Shown in pieces: positions 7,378 to 14,036 of a DNA stretch of 16,175 bases. The position numbers and the translations under genes were made by a program. The notes beneath the pieces are model-generated. The model saw only the letters and a list, made by a program, of their open reading frames with translations, was not told the DNA's origin and made no database searches. The stretch is from Candidatus Aerophobota bacterium (GTDB taxonomy: Bacteria; Aerophobota; Aerophobia; Aerophobales; B3-G15): contig JAUWJM010000018.1 of NCBI GenBank assembly GCA_030607715.1, positions 1 to 16,175 of the forward strand. Reading direction: 5' to 3'. Position 1 is the stretch's first letter; every line of letters starts with the position of its first letter.

Positions 7378-7705
7378 CTTCTCGATAGACTTTAAACTCA
7401 GAAATATTATTAAAGGTGATTTCGATCCGAAGTACAGTGCCAGACTTGTTATACATCTTAATGCTAATAGATCCATTTCTGTGCTTAATTCTATATCCAA
7501 GATAAGTTTTTTTACAACTAGTTTCTATTCTACCCGCTTGAGGACCTGATAATTTTTTACCCAGAAAAGACATAATATCTTCGGGAAAAACTGACATAAC
7601 AGCATATTTAAGCAATTGTTCAAACAGAATATCTAACTTGTCTTGAGATTTAAACAGGATATCTTTAGCATATTCAATTTGTTTGTAAATACTCAGTGAA
7701 CCCCG
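7313..7705 (-). pseudogene. fragment of an uncharacterised conserved protein
   Basis: On the minus strand the frame is open from the TGA at 7706-7708 down to 7313. It reads through IYKQIEYAKDILFKSQDKL, FPEDIMSFLGKKL, GYRIKHRNGSISIKMYNKSG and VLRIEITFNNISEFKVYREV. The block R-I-K-H-R-x-G-x-x-S-I-K-M-Y-x-K-x-G-x-V-L-R-I-E is strongly conserved-looking and recalls an uncharacterised family sometimes labelled transposase-like; I cannot confirm this. There is no credible start, and the C-terminus (TKLALLIAELYQ) ends inside the URO-D fragment. It is therefore an internal piece inserted antisense into that gene. Its first ~20 codons overlap the inverted-repeat element at 7682-7836 and may not be genuine. 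Confidence 0.45.
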
Positions 7706-7836
7706 TCATTGCGAGCGAAGCAATCTTGATAGTCGCAGGCTTTAGCCTGCGTTTATACGCATCCTAAAGGGTGTGGCTACTTGCTCTGCTCCTTGGAGTC
7801 AACAACATAGAACGTCCTTTACTGAATATTTACAAA
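7682..7836. repeat. MITE-like element with 19-bp terminal inverted repeats and REP core
   Basis: TTTGTAAATACTCAGTGAA (7682-7700) and TTTACTGAATATTTACAAA (7818-7836) are inverted copies matching at 17 of 19 positions. Between them lies GTCATTGCGAGCGAAGCAAT (from 7705), a widespread bacterial repeat motif. A hairpin CGCAGGCT-TT-AGCCTGCG (7734-7751) follows, then a second, wobble-paired one (CGCATCC-TAAA-GGGTGTG). No protein is encoded, so it would be non-autonomous. Confidence 0.55.
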
Positions 7837-7932
7837 AGAATAAATATAGATGCTTTAATAAAAACAGCTAAAAAATATGGTAGGTATTCACCGCAGAGAT
7901 TACAGAAATTTTCTGGTTTGACAGAAAAATAA
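7837..7932 (+). pseudogene. possible C-terminal fragment of the URO-D-family gene
   Basis: An open stretch in the same frame as the fragment at 7165 reads INIDALIKTAKKYGRYSP and ends at TAA 7930-7932. URO-D/MtaA-like proteins commonly end in a helix of the form N-x-x-A-[LMI]-x-x-[AT]-[AKR]-x-YG-x-Y, which this matches. It has no start and directly abuts the right terminal repeat of the small element. If correct, the lacI promoter at 7918 overlaps the old 3' end of the gene. Confidence 0.35.
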
Positions 7933-7974
7933 AATTTAGTAAAATTTGATTGATAATGGTAACGATAAGGAAAC
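7916..7974 (+). promoter_or_regulatory. promoter/operator block, copy 1 of a 59-bp exact repeat
   Basis: TTGACA (7918-7923), a 16-base spacer and TAAAAT (7940-7945), then TGGTAACGATAAGG (7957-7970), which has the central A-x-CG-x-T of LacI-family operators and lies over the expected start site. The whole block is identical to 11359-11417. It probably once drove, and was repressed by, the lacI gene whose remnant follows, and may now drive the transporter genes from 8237. Confidence 0.6.
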
Positions 7975-7992
7975 CTCAAAAAGGTAAAGAGA

Positions 7993-8092
7993 ATGAGTTA
8001 TGTTATTCTCCAGGATATAGATAAAAATTTAGGATACATCCTAACCTTTTGACTTTTACGGATAAAACTGATTGTTTTTGAATTTATAGTAA
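7993..8092 (+). pseudogene. lacI-family regulator remnant, copy 1
   Basis: An ATG at 7993 opens a 19-codon frame, MSYVILQDIDKNLGYILTF, ending in TGA at 8052. VILQDI is the start of a LacI helix-turn-helix (compare VTLQDIAKQVGVS in copy 2) and LGY is the end of that domain. The recognition helix between them has been deleted. The next 40 bases read LLRIKLIVFEFIV after the stop, resembling the far C-terminus of LacI proteins (x-LIVRKS). So the ligand-binding domain and most of the DNA-binding domain are gone. The 3' block 8027-8092 matches 11548-11613 at about 63 of 66 bases. Confidence 0.7.
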
Positions 8093-8103
8093 ATCATCTC
8101 AAA

Positions 8104-8215
8104 AGAGAGCTCTGAAAAATTGCTTTTTTGTAGAGGTTTCATTTATGAAACTCGTTTTATTAACAGGTCCGATAAATCGGACCGCTACAGTTTTCGACTT
8201 TTTTAGAACTCTCTC
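8104..8215. repeat. nested palindromic element (REP-like pair)
   Basis: Imperfect outer arms (GAGAG..TCT..AAAAA near 8105-8119, TTTTTAGA..CTCTC near 8199-8215) enclose TGTAG (8129-8133) and CTACA (8185-8189). These enclose two perfect hairpins: GTTTCAT-TT-ATGAAAC (8136-8151) and GGTCCGAT-AA-ATCGGACC (8166-8183). The TTTA/TAAA loop plan matches the other repeats in the window. It lies between the lacI remnant and the ATPase start, within the transporter leader. Confidence 0.6.
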
Positions 8216-8236
8216 AAAAAAAAAGGATAAAGTTCT

Positions 8237-9001
8237 ATGAAAGGGAAATCTGAAAAAGCTTTAAGAATGGAAAATATTCATAAATATTTTGGAAAAGTAG
8301 CTGCTCTAAAAGGAATAAATATTCAGGTAGGCATTAATGAAATTGTTGGGATTATAGGTGATAATGGTGCTGGGAAGTCAACAATAGTAAAAATTCTTAC
8401 AGGCGTTTTCTCTCCATCAATGGGAGAGATGTATATTAAGAATAAAAAGGTATCTTTCAAAAATTATAATGTAAGAATTGCCCATAAAATGGGTGTTGAA
8501 GCAGTATATCAGCAACGTTCACTTGGAGAAAAGCAGCCTTTATGGAGAAACTTTTTTATAGGAAGACAGATAACCAATCGATTAGGATTTATTAATTTAA
8601 AAAAAGAAAAGGAGATATCATCTTATATTATGTTTGATCTTATTGGATTTCGTGGTGCAGGGGTTAGTGCTGATTCAACAATAAGTAAACTTTCAGGAGG
8701 AGAACAACAAGGTATTGTAATTGGTCGGGCAATGTATTTCAATGCGGATCTCATTGTTTTAGATGAACCAACTGCATCCCTTTCACTAAAGGAAATTCAG
8801 AAAGTACTTAATTTTATTAAAAAGATAAAGAAATCAGGAAAAGCATGTATTTATATATCTCATAATATTTCCAATGTCTATGAGGTATCAGATAGATTTA
8901 TTGTAATTGATAGGGGAGAAATTGCCGCAAACTTTCTGAAAGATGAGATTTCTTTCAATGAGTTAGATAAATTTTTACTGGAATATGCTACAAAGAAGTA
9001 G
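8237..9001 (+). CDS. single-domain sugar ABC transporter ATPase (CUT2 type)
   Basis: A 254-residue cytosolic ATPase that energises ribose/fructose-type (CUT2) sugar import. Walker A GDNGAGKST is at 41-49, the Q-loop at about 92-93 (YQQ), signature LSGGEQQ at 152-158, Walker B DLIVLDEPTA at 171-180, and the switch histidine in SHN is H209. Many CUT2 ATPases (RbsA) carry two ATPase domains in about 500 residues; this has one, like FrcA. It should therefore act as a homodimer. It is the only importer ATPase in the window and is followed by three permeases and two binding proteins, so it may serve more than one importer. An AAGGAT site precedes the ATG. The cognate permease starts 11 bases after its stop. 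Confidence 0.95.
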   Translation: MKGKSEKALRMENIHKYFGKVAALKGINIQVGINEIVGIIGDNGAGKSTIVKILTGVFSPSMGEMYIKNKKVSFKNYNVRIAHKMGVEAVYQQRSLGEKQPLWRNFFIGRQITNRLGFINLKKEKEISSYIMFDLIGFRGAGVSADSTISKLSGGEQQGIVIGRAMYFNADLIVLDEPTASLSLKEIQKVLNFIKKIKKSGKACIYISHNISNVYEVSDRFIVIDRGEIAANFLKDEISFNELDKFLLEYATKK

Positions 9002-9012
9002 AGAGGCTCATA

Positions 9013-10059
9013 ATGAAAAGGGTTAGAATGGAGTTTATGAAAATAAGATTTGGGAAAATAGAAGCTCTGTCTATTATTATCATTTACGCAGTTCTAATGG
9101 TAGCTTTTATGTTTACAACTTCAGGCACTTTTCTTAACTACAGAATTTATAAGTCTTTTATGTCTTCAATCCCTCCTTCATTGATTCTTGCATTGGGATT
9201 AACTTTTGTCGTTTCGGCAGGAGAGATAGATCTTTCCTTCCCGGCTATAATAACGTTTTCTGGTTTTATATTTGCTTCCTTGTATCGTATTACTGGCTAT
9301 ACTTTGTTGCCATTTGTAGCAGCAATAGGGGGAGGGATTATAGTTGGATTGGTGAATGGAATTCTTATAGCAAAAATGGGTATACCATCAATTATTGCAA
9401 CTCTTGGAACTCAGTTTTTTTGGGGTGGGCTTACTGTTATTTTGTCAGGAGGGCTTACCTGGAATATAAGAAATATAAGAGGTACATTTATTCATAGGTT
9501 ATTCGTATCGAGAATAGGTGGATTGATACCAGCTCAGTTTCTTTGGGCAGTTGGAATTGCAATTATTTTATGGTTTATTTTAAATAGACATAGATTCGGT
9601 GAGCATCTTCTTTTTATCGGTGATAATGTAGATGTAGCTCATGTAATGGGAATAAATGTTGCTGCTACAAAAATAAAGTTATTTACGCTTATGGGCGGTA
9701 TATCTGCTTTTGCCGCTGTTCTTTTAACCCTTGAGATGACGACATACTGGACAACTCAAGGAAGTGGTTTTCTTTTGATTGTTATGGCCTCGGTTTTTAT
9801 TGGTGGTACTTCAATATTTGGAGGGAAAGGAATAATAGTAGGAACTTTCTTTGGAGCCCTTATTATAGGATCAATTGAAGCAGGAATTATTGCTTCGGGG
9901 TTAGGTGGGTATTGGACACGGTTGCTAGTCGGGCTTATACTTATTATTACTCTTATTATTCATATTGCTATGGAGAAAAGAAAGAAGGAAGGAGGGCATC
10001 GGATTGGAGATTTGGTTTTCGTCAAAGGATTAAAAAAAAGAGATGCCCCAGGATCTTAA
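9013..10059 (+). CDS. sugar ABC transporter permease (RbsC-like) 1
   Basis: A 348-residue inner-membrane permease of the BPD_transp_2 (RbsC-like) family. It has about eight to ten hydrophobic helices, the GEIDLSFP motif (70-77) corresponding to GGIDLSVG of RbsC, the GIPSIIATLGT block, a GDNVDVAHVMGINV coupling segment after the RHRFGEH loop, and GGTSIFGGKG near the C-terminus. The cytosolic tail (EKRKKEGG...KRDAPGS) is longer and more basic than those of the two downstream permeases. It is tightly linked to the ATPase (11-base gap) and followed by a binding protein, forming the most complete transporter set in the window. It differs clearly from the 12912/14037 pair, so its divergence from them is older. 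Confidence 0.94.
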   Translation: MKRVRMEFMKIRFGKIEALSIIIIYAVLMVAFMFTTSGTFLNYRIYKSFMSSIPPSLILALGLTFVVSAGEIDLSFPAIITFSGFIFASLYRITGYTLLPFVAAIGGGIIVGLVNGILIAKMGIPSIIATLGTQFFWGGLTVILSGGLTWNIRNIRGTFIHRLFVSRIGGLIPAQFLWAVGIAIILWFILNRHRFGEHLLFIGDNVDVAHVMGINVAATKIKLFTLMGGISAFAAVLLTLEMTTYWTTQGSGFLLIVMASVFIGGTSIFGGKGIIVGTFFGALIIGSIEAGIIASGLGGYWTRLLVGLILIITLIIHIAMEKRKKEGGHRIGDLVFVKGLKKRDAPGS

Positions 10060-10073
10060 TTGATAGGGAGGTG

Positions 10074-10118
10074 ATGAAAGAAAAGATAAAAAAAAATTAT
10101 TTATTTAGTTGTAAGTAA
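10074..10118 (+). other. possible 14-codon leader peptide
   Basis: A very strong ribosome site (GGGAGGTG, 10066-10073) lies directly before an ATG that opens MKEKIKKNYLFSCK and a TAA. It lies between the permease and binding-protein genes. The spacing from ribosome site to ATG is unusually short. It may be a relic or a translational coupler; there is no evidence that it is expressed. Confidence 0.2.
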
Positions 10119-10150
10119 GAAAATAATATTTCAAAGGAGGAAACATTACC

Positions 10151-11152
10151 ATGAAAAAGTATTTAGCGTTAACTTTCACAATGATAATAATGCTTGTTTT
10201 GGTAACAGGTTCTACGATTACAGGATATGCGAAGGATAAACCCTTACTTGGGGAAGGGATGACTGTATATATACAGTGTGGTGGCCCTCCAGGTGGTCCT
10301 GCAACCATTGCCCGTACAAATGGTGCACGTGATGCGGCACGTCATCTTGGAGTAAAGCTCTTTGAGCAATATGCAAGATGGCAGCCTGAGGTGATGATTC
10401 AGCAGTTTAAGGAAGCTATTGCAGCAGGCCCTGACGGTATTATTATTATGGGACATCCAGGTTCTGATGCTTTTGCTCCTTTTGTAAAAGAAGCAGAGAA
10501 TGAAGGCATCGTTGTAACAAGTGGGAATACACCCCTCACTGAGCTCTATGAGAAGTATGCAAGTAAAGGCTTTGGTTATGCTGGTGTTGATCTCTATGTA
10601 GGGGGCTATTTGACAGGAAAGAAAATGGTGGAAAGTGGTCTCAAAAAGGGTGACAAAGCTCTTGTATATGGACTTATGGCACAATCAGAAAGAGGATTAA
10701 GTACCAGAGGTATGTATGATGCTCTTAAAGAGGCAGAAATGGATGTGGATTATATGGAAATTTCCCCTGAGGTAGATGCAGATTTCTCTCTCTGCGTTCC
10801 TGTTTTAACTGCATACTTGTTACGAAATCCTGAAGCTAAAGCTATGGGCTCGCAACATGGTGGTATAACATCTATGTTCGAGAAAATACTAAAGGAGGCT
10901 GGTAAAAAGCCGGGTGAAATCATTACTGGAGGAATCGATCTCACTCCACAAACCATCGATGGATTACAGAACGGGTATGTTAATGTAACTTTAGATCAAC
11001 AACTCTACTTACAAGGATTTTTGCCAGTTCTTCAAGTTGTTTTAACAAAAAAATATGGTTTTGCTGGTCTCTATATCAATACAGGAGCAGGTGTAGTAAC
11101 TCCAGAGACTATTGGTAGTCTGATCTCATTAATTGATAGAGGAATACGATAG
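10151..11152 (+). CDS. periplasmic sugar-binding protein 1
   Basis: A 333-residue type-1 periplasmic binding protein (RbsB-like, Peripla_BP_4 class) that should capture the substrate and deliver it to the RbsC-like permease. A basic N-terminus and hydrophobic core form a signal peptide, with likely cleavage near residue 27 (GYA/KD). The mature start IQCGGPPGGPA (41-51) replaces the usual first-strand motif, followed by DAARHLGVKL, GPDGIIIMGHPGSDAF and a C-terminal TLDQQLYLQGFLPVLQ. AAAGGAGGAAAC is a strong ribosome site, so expression is likely high, as usual for binding proteins. It is clearly homologous over its whole length to the protein at 11778. The bound sugar is not predictable. Confidence 0.93.
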   Translation: MKKYLALTFTMIIMLVLVTGSTITGYAKDKPLLGEGMTVYIQCGGPPGGPATIARTNGARDAARHLGVKLFEQYARWQPEVMIQQFKEAIAAGPDGIIIMGHPGSDAFAPFVKEAENEGIVVTSGNTPLTELYEKYASKGFGYAGVDLYVGGYLTGKKMVESGLKKGDKALVYGLMAQSERGLSTRGMYDALKEAEMDVDYMEISPEVDADFSLCVPVLTAYLLRNPEAKAMGSQHGGITSMFEKILKEAGKKPGEIITGGIDLTPQTIDGLQNGYVNVTLDQQLYLQGFLPVLQVVLTKKYGFAGLYINTGAGVVTPETIGSLISLIDRGIR

Positions 11153-11206
11153 AACTTGATTAAATATAGTAGGTAAGATTAAGAATCGTTTGTAGGTTTC
11201 TGTAAG

Positions 11207-11244
11207 GTGCAAAGTTCCTACAGCTAATTGTAGGAACTTTGCAC
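11207..11244 (+). terminator. strong stem-loop after the first binding-protein gene
   Basis: A perfect 16-bp inverted repeat (11207-11222 with 11229-11244, loop GCTAAT) about 55 bases past the stop codon. No thymine tract follows (TAAAAGAG), so it is not a textbook intrinsic terminator. It may instead stabilise the upstream mRNA end or act with Rho. Confidence 0.55.
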
Positions 11245-11358
11245 TAAAAGAGTATGGCAGGTATCCAATAAAAATTTAAAAAAAAAGTTAACACACAGCT
11301 AAATTATTAGACTTACAGATCAAATGAGAATATCCTACCAAATTTTTTTCTCCCTTTA

Positions 11359-11417
11359 GTTTGACAGAAAAATAAAATTTAGTAAAATTTGATTGATAAT
11401 GGTAACGATAAGGAAAC
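11359..11417 (+). promoter_or_regulatory. promoter/operator block, copy 2 of a 59-bp exact repeat
   Basis: TTGACA (11361-11366), a 16-base spacer and TAAAAT (11383-11388), followed by the operator-like TGGTAACGATAAGG (11400-11413) and an AAGGAAAC ribosome site for the lacI remnant. It is identical base for base to 7916-7974. It probably drives the second binding protein and the permease pair. Confidence 0.6.
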
Positions 11418-11423
11418 ATCATA

Positions 11424-11657
11424 ATGAGGCACGTTACTCTCCAGGATATAGCTAAACAAGTTGGTGTTTCCACAGCCACAATTTCTCAAATAACAAACCT
11501 GATGTAAGTCCTGAAACTAAAGATAAAATCCCTTAGAATAGCTAAAGATTTAGGATACACTCTAACCTTTTGACTTTTACGGATAAAACTGATTGTTTTT
11601 GAACTTATAGTAAGAAAGTCTGAGGTGATAAATAAGCTAAGGCTAAAAAGGAGGTGA
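11424..11657 (+). pseudogene. lacI-family regulator remnant, copy 2
   Basis: The ATG at 11424 opens MRHVTLQDIAKQVGVSTATISQ, a textbook LacI helix-turn-helix, but the frame stops at 11507. The domain continues in another frame as NKPDVSPETKDKI and, after one more single-base shift near 11530, as RIAKDLGYTLTF. It then jumps directly to RIKLIVFELIVRKSEV, the typical LacI C-terminus, ending in TGA at 11655-11657. The roughly 250-residue ligand-binding domain is missing. Two frameshifts and a large deletion make it non-functional as a full repressor. It is better preserved than copy 1, and both share the same internal junction. Confidence 0.8.
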
Positions 11658-11777
11658 AAATAGGATAAGCCATTTCATCTTGGGATAAAAAGCCCCTGAG
11701 GAAAAGTTAGATAATTGTCTTAGGAGAAGAAATTTTCATGAAGTGGGCTAGGTAATAAAAAAAAAGGAGAGTAAAAA

Positions 11778-12773
11778 ATGAAAATAAGGTTTGCAGTTGT
11801 GGCAGCAATTGTTGCACTCTGCATAGGTTTTACTGGAGCAGGCTATGGAGTAGCAGCTGAAAGGTTGGGTGAGGGAGTAACCATACGTTTCTTCTGTGGA
11901 GGACCACCGGGATGTCCTTTTGCCTCTGTTGTCTATAAAGGGGCATTGCAAGCAGAATATGATTTGGGATGCAAAGTGAAGTATGTATGGTCAAGTTGGA
12001 TTCCTGAAAAAATGATTGCGGACTTTAAAGATGCTATCGCTGCTCGTCCTGATGGTATTGCTATCATGGGACACCCAGGAGAAGATGCATTTGCACCTTT
12101 AGTTGATGAAGCTATTGCCAAGGGGATTATAGTAACCAGTCAGAATACAGATCTTCCCAGTATCGAAAAGAAATATGGTGCAGTGGGTTTTGGTTACGCT
12201 GGTCAGGAGTTGTATGCCTCTGGGCTTATGTTAGCCCGACATTGCGTTAAAATCCTTAATTTAGGAAAAGGAGATAGGGCTTTAGTCTGGGGTCTTTTAT
12301 CACAACCAACCCGAGGGCTAAGATCCAAAGGCTGTATAGATGGTTTGGAAGAAGCAGGGGTAACAGTTGATTATATAGAAATCTCAGATGCGGTGAATAC
12401 TGATGCACCTTTGGGTACACCAATTATATCAGGTTATATAGCAGCTAACCCTGATGTCAAGTTAATCATAACTGATCACGGAGGACTTACCGCCACGTTA
12501 GAAACCTACCTCAAATCAGCAGGTGTGAAACCAGGAGAAATAATGGGTGCAGGGTTTGACCTTACTGCCGCAACAGTAGAAGCTATTAGAAATGGGTATA
12601 CTGCAGTTGTACATGATCAACAGCCGTTCCTTCAAGGATATCTCCCCATTCTTCAGATCTGCTTGACTAAAAAATATAAGTTTGCGGGGCTTCACATTGA
12701 TACTGGGGCTGGCTTGGTAGATGCTTCCAATGTTGAAGCTGTTGCCGAATTAGCTGAGGCAGGGATTAGGTAA
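11778..12773 (+). CDS. periplasmic sugar-binding protein 2
   Basis: A 331-residue type-1 periplasmic binding protein and a paralogue of the one at 10151. Its signal peptide ends near residue 27 (GVAA/ER). Shared blocks include CGGPPGCPFA (40-49), PDGIAIMGHPGEDAFAPLVDEA, GFGYAGQELY and HDQQPFLQGYLPILQICLTKKYKFAGLHIDTGAG. Identity by eye is near one half, so the two may bind different ligands. AAAAAGGAGAG is a strong ribosome site. It follows the second lacI remnant and promoter, and a terminator-like hairpin separates it from the permease pair. No ATPase gene is attached to this set, so the ATPase at 8237 is a candidate partner. Confidence 0.93.
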   Translation: MKIRFAVVAAIVALCIGFTGAGYGVAAERLGEGVTIRFFCGGPPGCPFASVVYKGALQAEYDLGCKVKYVWSSWIPEKMIADFKDAIAARPDGIAIMGHPGEDAFAPLVDEAIAKGIIVTSQNTDLPSIEKKYGAVGFGYAGQELYASGLMLARHCVKILNLGKGDRALVWGLLSQPTRGLRSKGCIDGLEEAGVTVDYIEISDAVNTDAPLGTPIISGYIAANPDVKLIITDHGGLTATLETYLKSAGVKPGEIMGAGFDLTAATVEAIRNGYTAVVHDQQPFLQGYLPILQICLTKKYKFAGLHIDTGAGLVDASNVEAVAELAEAGIR

Positions 12774-12806
12774 TTTAGTGATTATTTGAAGTTGGTGGAA
12801 AAGCGA

Positions 12807-12842
12807 TACAGCAACTTCTCTGAAAATGGAGAAGTTGCTGTA
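12807..12842 (+). terminator. stem-loop terminator or attenuator after binding protein 2
   Basis: A perfect 14-bp stem (12807-12820 with 12829-12842, loop TGAAAATG) 34 bases past the stop, followed by a short TTCTAATAAT. Placed between the binding protein and its permeases, it would keep binding-protein mRNA levels above those of the membrane subunits. Confidence 0.6.
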
Positions 12843-12911
12843 TTCTAATAATAGACAGATGCATTTCAAAGTATCGGAATTTCAATAATTTCTTAGGAAA
12901 GAGAAAATAAA

Positions 12912-13907
12912 ATGGAGAATCTTAGCACCACTCCAACAACAAAAAAACTAAAATACCATCTCAAGTTAAGTGAATTTAAATTGCAGTGGAGTATGTTTGC
13001 AGTTCTTGCAGCAATGTTCGTATTATTTATTATTATAAGTCCTAAAGTTTTTCTTGGTCATAATATCTACTATTCTTTTATGTCCACCATCCCCTTTATG
13101 GCTATCCTGGCTTTAGCTTTAACACCGGTAATTATTTGCGCAGAGATGGATCTTTCTTTCCCTTCAATAATGGGATTTTCCACATGGGTATTTGTAAGTT
13201 TATGTGCCTCAACCGGAAATCCTACCTTAGCTCTAATAATCTCTTTGATTACAGGTTTGCTGGCAGGGCTTTTAAATGGTATATTAGTGGTAAAAGTTGG
13301 CGTTCCGTCATTAATAATAACTATAGGAACGATGTTTTTCTGGAGGGGAGCCGCTATGGTTTGCAGCGCAGGGGTGGGAAAAACATTAGTGCCTGTTAAA
13401 GGAACAATCTTATTTAAGAGTTTAGTGGGTAGAGTAGGAGGCGTTCTCCCGGCCCAGGCGTTATGGGCTGTTGCATTAGCATTTCTTTTCTGGTTAGTTT
13501 TGAACCGACACAAATTTGGTGCTCATATATATTTTACCGGAGATAACATAGAAAGTGCAAGAATGATGGGCATACCCGTAGATAGAGTGAAAATGCTTAT
13601 CTTTGCACAACTGGGATTTTTTGCTGCTTTTGCTGGAATACTGGCCAGTCTCGAAGTATTATATTATTGGCCCACAATGGGAGCAGGATATCTTCTCAGA
13701 ACAATGGCCTCAGTCTTCTTAGGAGGAACCTCAGTTTTTGGAGGAATGGGAACTATTTTTGGAACCTTTATTGGATGTATTATTATAGGGTCTTTAGAGG
13801 CTGGAATTATCTCCATAGGGCTTACAGGATTTTGGACCCAACTGGTCTACGGTTTGGTTATAGTTATTTCTGTTTCAATTCATTCTATTTTGAGGAGAAA
13901 ATCTTAA
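12912..13907 (+). CDS. sugar ABC transporter permease (RbsC-like) 2
   Basis: A 331-residue BPD_transp_2 permease with a basic, hydrophilic N-terminus (1-26) and many hydrophobic helices. It carries AEMDLSFPS (77-85, the RbsC GGIDLS position), GVPSLIITIGTMFFWRG, the NRHKFGAHIYFTGDNIESARMMGIPV coupling region, and GGTSVFGGMGTIFGT. AGGAAAGAG before the ATG serves as ribosome site. It is one of a tandem pair with the gene at 14037: equal length, no gaps, about 57 differences in 331 positions (about 83% identity by eye count). The pair may form a heterodimeric channel or two alternative homodimers with binding protein 2. Confidence 0.94.
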   Translation: MENLSTTPTTKKLKYHLKLSEFKLQWSMFAVLAAMFVLFIIISPKVFLGHNIYYSFMSTIPFMAILALALTPVIICAEMDLSFPSIMGFSTWVFVSLCASTGNPTLALIISLITGLLAGLLNGILVVKVGVPSLIITIGTMFFWRGAAMVCSAGVGKTLVPVKGTILFKSLVGRVGGVLPAQALWAVALAFLFWLVLNRHKFGAHIYFTGDNIESARMMGIPVDRVKMLIFAQLGFFAAFAGILASLEVLYYWPTMGAGYLLRTMASVFLGGTSVFGGMGTIFGTFIGCIIIGSLEAGIISIGLTGFWTQLVYGLVIVISVSIHSILRRKS

Positions 13908-13949
13908 CCTAAATAGGGAATAGTATTTAGTATTTAGTTGAATAAGGGA

Positions 13950-14003
13950 ATACTCCTCTTCTCTGTTATTGCGAGGAGTATGCAGCGGTGCGATTTATCG
14001 CAC
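13950..14003. repeat. palindromic GTTATTGCGAG-type repeat
   Basis: The hairpin ATACTCCTC...GAGGAGTAT (13950-13981) overlaps GTTATTGCGAGGAG, a variant of the GTCATTGCGAGCG motif at 7705. A second hairpin, GTGCGAT-TT-ATCGCAC (13988-14003), follows with the same TTTA-centred loop as the other repeats. It sits between the duplicated permeases. Confidence 0.55.
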
Positions 14004-14036
14004 ATTGCCTAGAAACTTAACGAAAGAGAAAATAAA

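Noticed and set aside
7682..8215. CRISPR array
   Set aside because: The repeats are inverted hairpins of differing sequence, not regularly spaced identical direct repeats.
9912..10118. 68-codon frame overlapping the end of permease 1
   Set aside because: Low-complexity Tyr/Lys-rich shift of the permease frame; at most its last 14 codons have a ribosome site of their own.
10244..10684. 146-codon open frame antisense to binding protein 1
   Set aside because: Cysteine- and histidine-rich low-quality translation lying entirely under a strong gene; no start signals.
13070..13513. 147-codon open frame antisense to permease 2
   Set aside because: A shadow of the permease codon pattern; a matching antisense frame occurs in the duplicate at 14195-14533, with no ribosome site or domain.
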